From Clostridiales bacterium (GTDB taxonomy: Bacteria; Bacillota_A; Clostridia; Lachnospirales; Bianqueaceae), in the NCBI GenBank assembly GCA_019423265.1, contig JAHZBS010000097.1, positions 1 to 8,565 on the forward strand: a DNA stretch of 8,565 nucleotides, read 5' to 3'. The number at the start of each line of letters is the position of its first letter. The stretch's first letter is position 1. A program made the translations under genes and the position numbers. Below are positions 7,198-8,565 of this stretch, piece after piece. The notes under the pieces are model-generated. The model did no database searches. It was not told the origin of the DNA and was given only the letters and a program-made list of their open reading frames with translations.

Positions 7198-7238
7198 AAA
7201 GACTAAGCTTACGCGCGGATGCTTAGTCTTTTCTTTTT
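7198..7238 (+). terminator. Intrinsic terminator of the TPP riboswitch
   Basis: The stem GACTAAGC (7201-7208) with GCTTAGTC (7221-7228) is extended by AAA/TTT and followed by the run TTTTCTTTTT (7229-7238). It lies upstream of thiS with no gene ending before it on this strand, so it is an attenuator rather than an end-of-operon terminator. Confidence 0.92.
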
Positions 7239-7250
7239 GTTCCATGGAAA

Positions 7251-7275
7251 ATGCGGCCGCCCCTGCGGGGCGCAT
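7251..7275 (+). promoter_or_regulatory. GC-rich hairpin in the thiS leader
   Basis: CGCCCC (7258-7263) pairs with GGGGCG (7267-7272) over a 3-base loop, flanked by ATG/CAT. It lies after the attenuator and 30 bases before thiS. There is no T-run after it. It may stabilise the read-through mRNA 5' region; function unknown. Confidence 0.45.
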
Positions 7276-7304
7276 ACTTTTCGTTGCTGAAAGAAGGTGA
7301 ATCA

Positions 7305-7499
7305 ATGCGATTAAATGGAGAGGAAATTACGCTTGAAGCCGCGGTTCCGCTGCTTCAGATATTGGATAATTTTCAGTATGATCCGGCGAAAATCGCCGTG
7401 GAGCGAAATGGAGACATCATTCCAAAATCCATGTATCATCAGACAGAAATTCAACCGGATGATTGTCTGGAGATTGTAAGCTTTGTGGGAGGGGGTTGA
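7305..7499 (+). CDS. thiS: Sulfur carrier protein ThiS
   Basis: A 64-residue ubiquitin-fold protein that carries sulfur as a C-terminal thiocarboxylate to thiazole synthase ThiG. It begins MRLNGEEI and ends SFVGGG; the terminal Gly-Gly is what ThiF adenylates. Size and ending match the family. The start at 7305 follows GAAGGTGA (7293-7300); the in-frame ATG at 7251 lies in the GC-rich leader hairpin and is rejected. First gene after the TPP riboswitch, 2 bases before thiF. The last glycine codons also provide the GGAGGGGG ribosome binding site of thiF. Confidence 0.95.
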   Translation: MRLNGEEITLEAAVPLLQILDNFQYDPAKIAVERNGDIIPKSMYHQTEIQPDDCLEIVSFVGGG

Positions 7500-7501
7500 C
7501 C

Positions 7502-8308
7502 GTGCGGCTGCAAGTAAATGGACATTCCGTCGACTATACAGGGACGCCCTTTTTGTGGAGCCTTCGCAGCGCTATGGCCCCCGCCAGCCAAGTGGCCATC
7601 CTCAACGGGTATCAGACCGATGAAAACAGGCGGCTGCGGGAAGGCGATCAGGTTGTCCTCATTCAAAAAGGGCAGGCCCCTTCCCGGGAGGAGCTGGAAG
7701 CCATGCTGTCGGCGCGGCTGACGCCGGGCGTATACCAGCGTGTGTGCGCAGCTAAAGTTGGAATCGCAGGCCTTGGCGGGCTCGGATCCAACATTGCAAT
7801 GATGTTAGCCCGGACCGGCATCGGCCTCCTGGTGCTTGCCGATTTTGACACGGTGGAGCCCAGCAATCTCAACCGGCAATGCTACGGCATATCCCATCTG
7901 GGAATGCAAAAGACGGAGGCCTGCGCCAACCAAATTCGGGAGATCAACCCACTCGTCCAAGTCCAAACGTATTCCCACAGGATCACGGCCAATAACGCCG
8001 TTTCCTGCTTCGGGTCCTGCGATATCGTCTGTGAAGCCTTCGACAATCCCTGCGCAAAAGCGGAGTTAATCAATGCGATACTGGGGATGGAAAACGGCCC
8101 CATTATCGTCAGCGGATCCGGTATGGCTGGCATGGACAGCGCAAACGGGATCCGAACGAGGCGGGCACTTAAGCGCTTGTATGTGTGTGGGGACGAGACC
8201 TCAGAGGCCCGGGAGGGGCTGGGGCTCATGGCCCCGCGCGTTACAGTCTGCGCGGGGCATCAGGCGAATATGGCGCTCCGCCTGCTGATGGGGGAGGCCG
8301 AAGCATAA
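7502..8308 (+). CDS. thiF: ThiS adenylyltransferase ThiF, with N-terminal ThiS-like domain
   Basis: A 268-residue cytosolic E1-like enzyme that adenylates the C-terminus of ThiS, preparing it for sulfur transfer. Residues 1-60 form a ThiS-like ubiquitin-fold domain (RLQVNGHSV through REGDQVVLI) without a terminal Gly-Gly. The Rossmann part starts at about 80, with the nucleotide loop GLGGLGS at 90-96, the acidic DFDTVEP at 114-120 and NLNRQ at 122-126, all typical of the E1/MoeB/ThiF superfamily. The end shows YVCGDE and GLMAPRVTVCAGHQAN, typical of the shorter clostridial ThiF group. No CxxC zinc pairs are present, unlike E. coli ThiF. Start: GTG 7502, just after the thiS stop, with GGAGGGGG (7488-7495) 6 bases upstream. 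thiG follows after 82 bases filled by repeat copy C. Confidence 0.93.
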   Translation: MRLQVNGHSVDYTGTPFLWSLRSAMAPASQVAILNGYQTDENRRLREGDQVVLIQKGQAPSREELEAMLSARLTPGVYQRVCAAKVGIAGLGGLGSNIAMMLARTGIGLLVLADFDTVEPSNLNRQCYGISHLGMQKTEACANQIREINPLVQVQTYSHRITANNAVSCFGSCDIVCEAFDNPCAKAELINAILGMENGPIIVSGSGMAGMDSANGIRTRRALKRLYVCGDETSEAREGLGLMAPRVTVCAGHQANMALRLLMGEAEA

Positions 8309-8387
8309 CAGCTATCTGCGCCGGAGCGTCACAGATAGCTCTCATGGCAGGAGTTTTCCCTGCCGCTGACGCTCTAGAATGGAGGAT
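8308..8387 (+). repeat. Structured intercistronic repeat element, copy C
   Basis: Begins on the last base of the thiF stop codon and ends at the thiG ribosome binding site. Arms 8310-8318 (AGCTATCTG) and 8332-8340 (CAGATAGCT) pair perfectly over 9 bp. Loop bases 8324-8331 (GAGCGTCA) pair with 8367-8374 (TGACGCTC), plus one G-U outside it. The central hairpin GGCAGG (8346-8351) / CCTGCC (8359-8364) has arms unlike copy B but still pairs. CTCTA (8372-8376) can alternatively pair with TGGAG (8380-8384) over a GAA loop. Differences from copies A and B keep the pairing: at one stem position the three copies show T-G, T-A and C-G. Confidence 0.87.
8381..8385 (+). promoter_or_regulatory. Ribosome binding site of thiG, at the end of repeat copy C
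   Basis: GGAGG with a 5-base spacer (ATAGT) before ATG 8391. It is part of the conserved 3' end of the repeat and can be covered by CTCTA at 8372-8376. Confidence 0.85.
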
Positions 8388-8390
8388 AGT

Positions 8391-8565
8391 ATGGATGAAT
8401 TGAGAATCGGAGGCAGGCCCTTTACATCCCGGCTGCTTCTCGGAACGGGAAAGTTTTCCTTATCAAAAATGGCCGATGTCATACAGAGAGGGGAAACGCA
8501 GATTGTGACTCTTGCTCTTCGCCGGGCGAATCAGGGAGGCGAGGAAAAAATTTTGGACTATGTCC
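8391..8565 (+). CDS. thiG: Thiazole synthase ThiG, 3'-truncated by window edge
   Basis: The first 58 codons of the enzyme that builds the thiazole phosphate of thiamine from deoxyxylulose phosphate, ThiS thiocarboxylate and dehydroglycine. The N-terminus (LRIGGRPFTSRLLLGTGKF, then QIVTLALRR) is diagnostic. The active-site lysine lies beyond the window. Start ATG 8391 has GGAGG 5 bases upstream. Position after thiS-thiF is the usual clostridial order; thiH would be expected next. Confidence 0.95.
   Translation, partial: MDELRIGGRPFTSRLLLGTGKFSLSKMADVIQRGETQIVTLALRRANQGGEEKILDYV

Noticed and set aside
6847..7305. N-terminal extension of the AraC-type frame on the minus strand back to 7305
   Set aside because: This stretch is antisense to the TPP riboswitch, its terminator and the consensus thi promoter. 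Its sequence does not look like an AraC N-terminus, and a TTG start with a good GAGGAG exists at 6846.
2668..8387. CRISPR array or insertion sequence as explanation for the repeats
   Set aside because: The copies are dispersed, 1 to 4.5 kb apart, of different lengths, with no spacers, no transposase and no clear terminal inverted repeats or target duplications.
8308..8390. Intrinsic terminator between thiF and thiG
   Set aside because: The hairpins of copy C are not followed by a T-run, and the element ends in the thiG ribosome binding site.
8185..8403. 72-codon plus-strand frame crossing the thiF end and repeat copy C
   Set aside because: It overlaps thiF in another frame, runs through the element and has no supporting ribosome binding site; its C-terminal part is simply translated repeat.

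Overview
The window looks like a piece of a moderately GC-rich Clostridia chromosome, most like a gut Oscillospiraceae/Ruminococcaceae-type Firmicute. The reasons are strong GGAGG ribosome binding sites, a thiS-thiF-thiG order with a ThiF that carries its own ThiS-like N-terminal domain, a TPP riboswitch followed by an intrinsic terminator, and a GH78 rhamnosidase gene set. The taxonomic placement is inference from gene content only.

Layout. (1) 1-6005, plus strand: a three-gene carbohydrate/metabolic cluster. It has the 3' part of a GH78 alpha-L-rhamnosidase-like gene (open at the left edge), a PLP protein of the D-threonine aldolase/D-serine dehydratase-like family, and a 681-residue two-domain alpha/beta hydrolase of the acetyl-xylan-esterase-like type whose second domain has lost its nucleophile serine. 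(2) 6022-6846, minus strand: a convergent AraC-family regulator, probably with a TTG start, a likely controller of sugar genes. (3) 6923-7304: a divergent control region with a minus-strand araC promoter, a perfect consensus TTGACA-17-TATAAT plus-strand promoter, a TPP riboswitch and a terminator. (4) 7305-8565, plus strand: thiS, thiF and the start of thiG, which together make the thiazole part of thiamine.

The standout is a repeated, structured element that fills three of the four same-strand gene junctions (2668-2736, 3852-3955, 8308-8387), always in the same orientation and always ending in the Shine-Dalgarno sequence of the next gene. Each copy has a 9-10 bp hairpin whose loop (containing GGAGCG) is complementary to a downstream CGCTC(C) segment, so it can form a pseudoknot. 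That same CTCC/CTCT segment can instead fold back on the ribosome binding site (CTCC-N5-GGAG). The loop therefore mimics the Shine-Dalgarno sequence and the two pairings exclude each other, which is the logic of a translational switch. Base changes between copies preserve the pairing. I do not recognise it as a named RNA family or repeat family. It occurs in unrelated pathways (rhamnoside breakdown and thiamine synthesis), which points to a dispersed, possibly mobile, cis-acting element rather than a pathway-specific riboswitch.

In the thi operon two control layers seem stacked: TPP-dependent attenuation before thiS, and the repeat element before thiG. The element also misleads gene calling: the longest open frames for the PLP protein and the esterase begin inside it, while the GGAGG-preceded starts are at 2740 and 3960.
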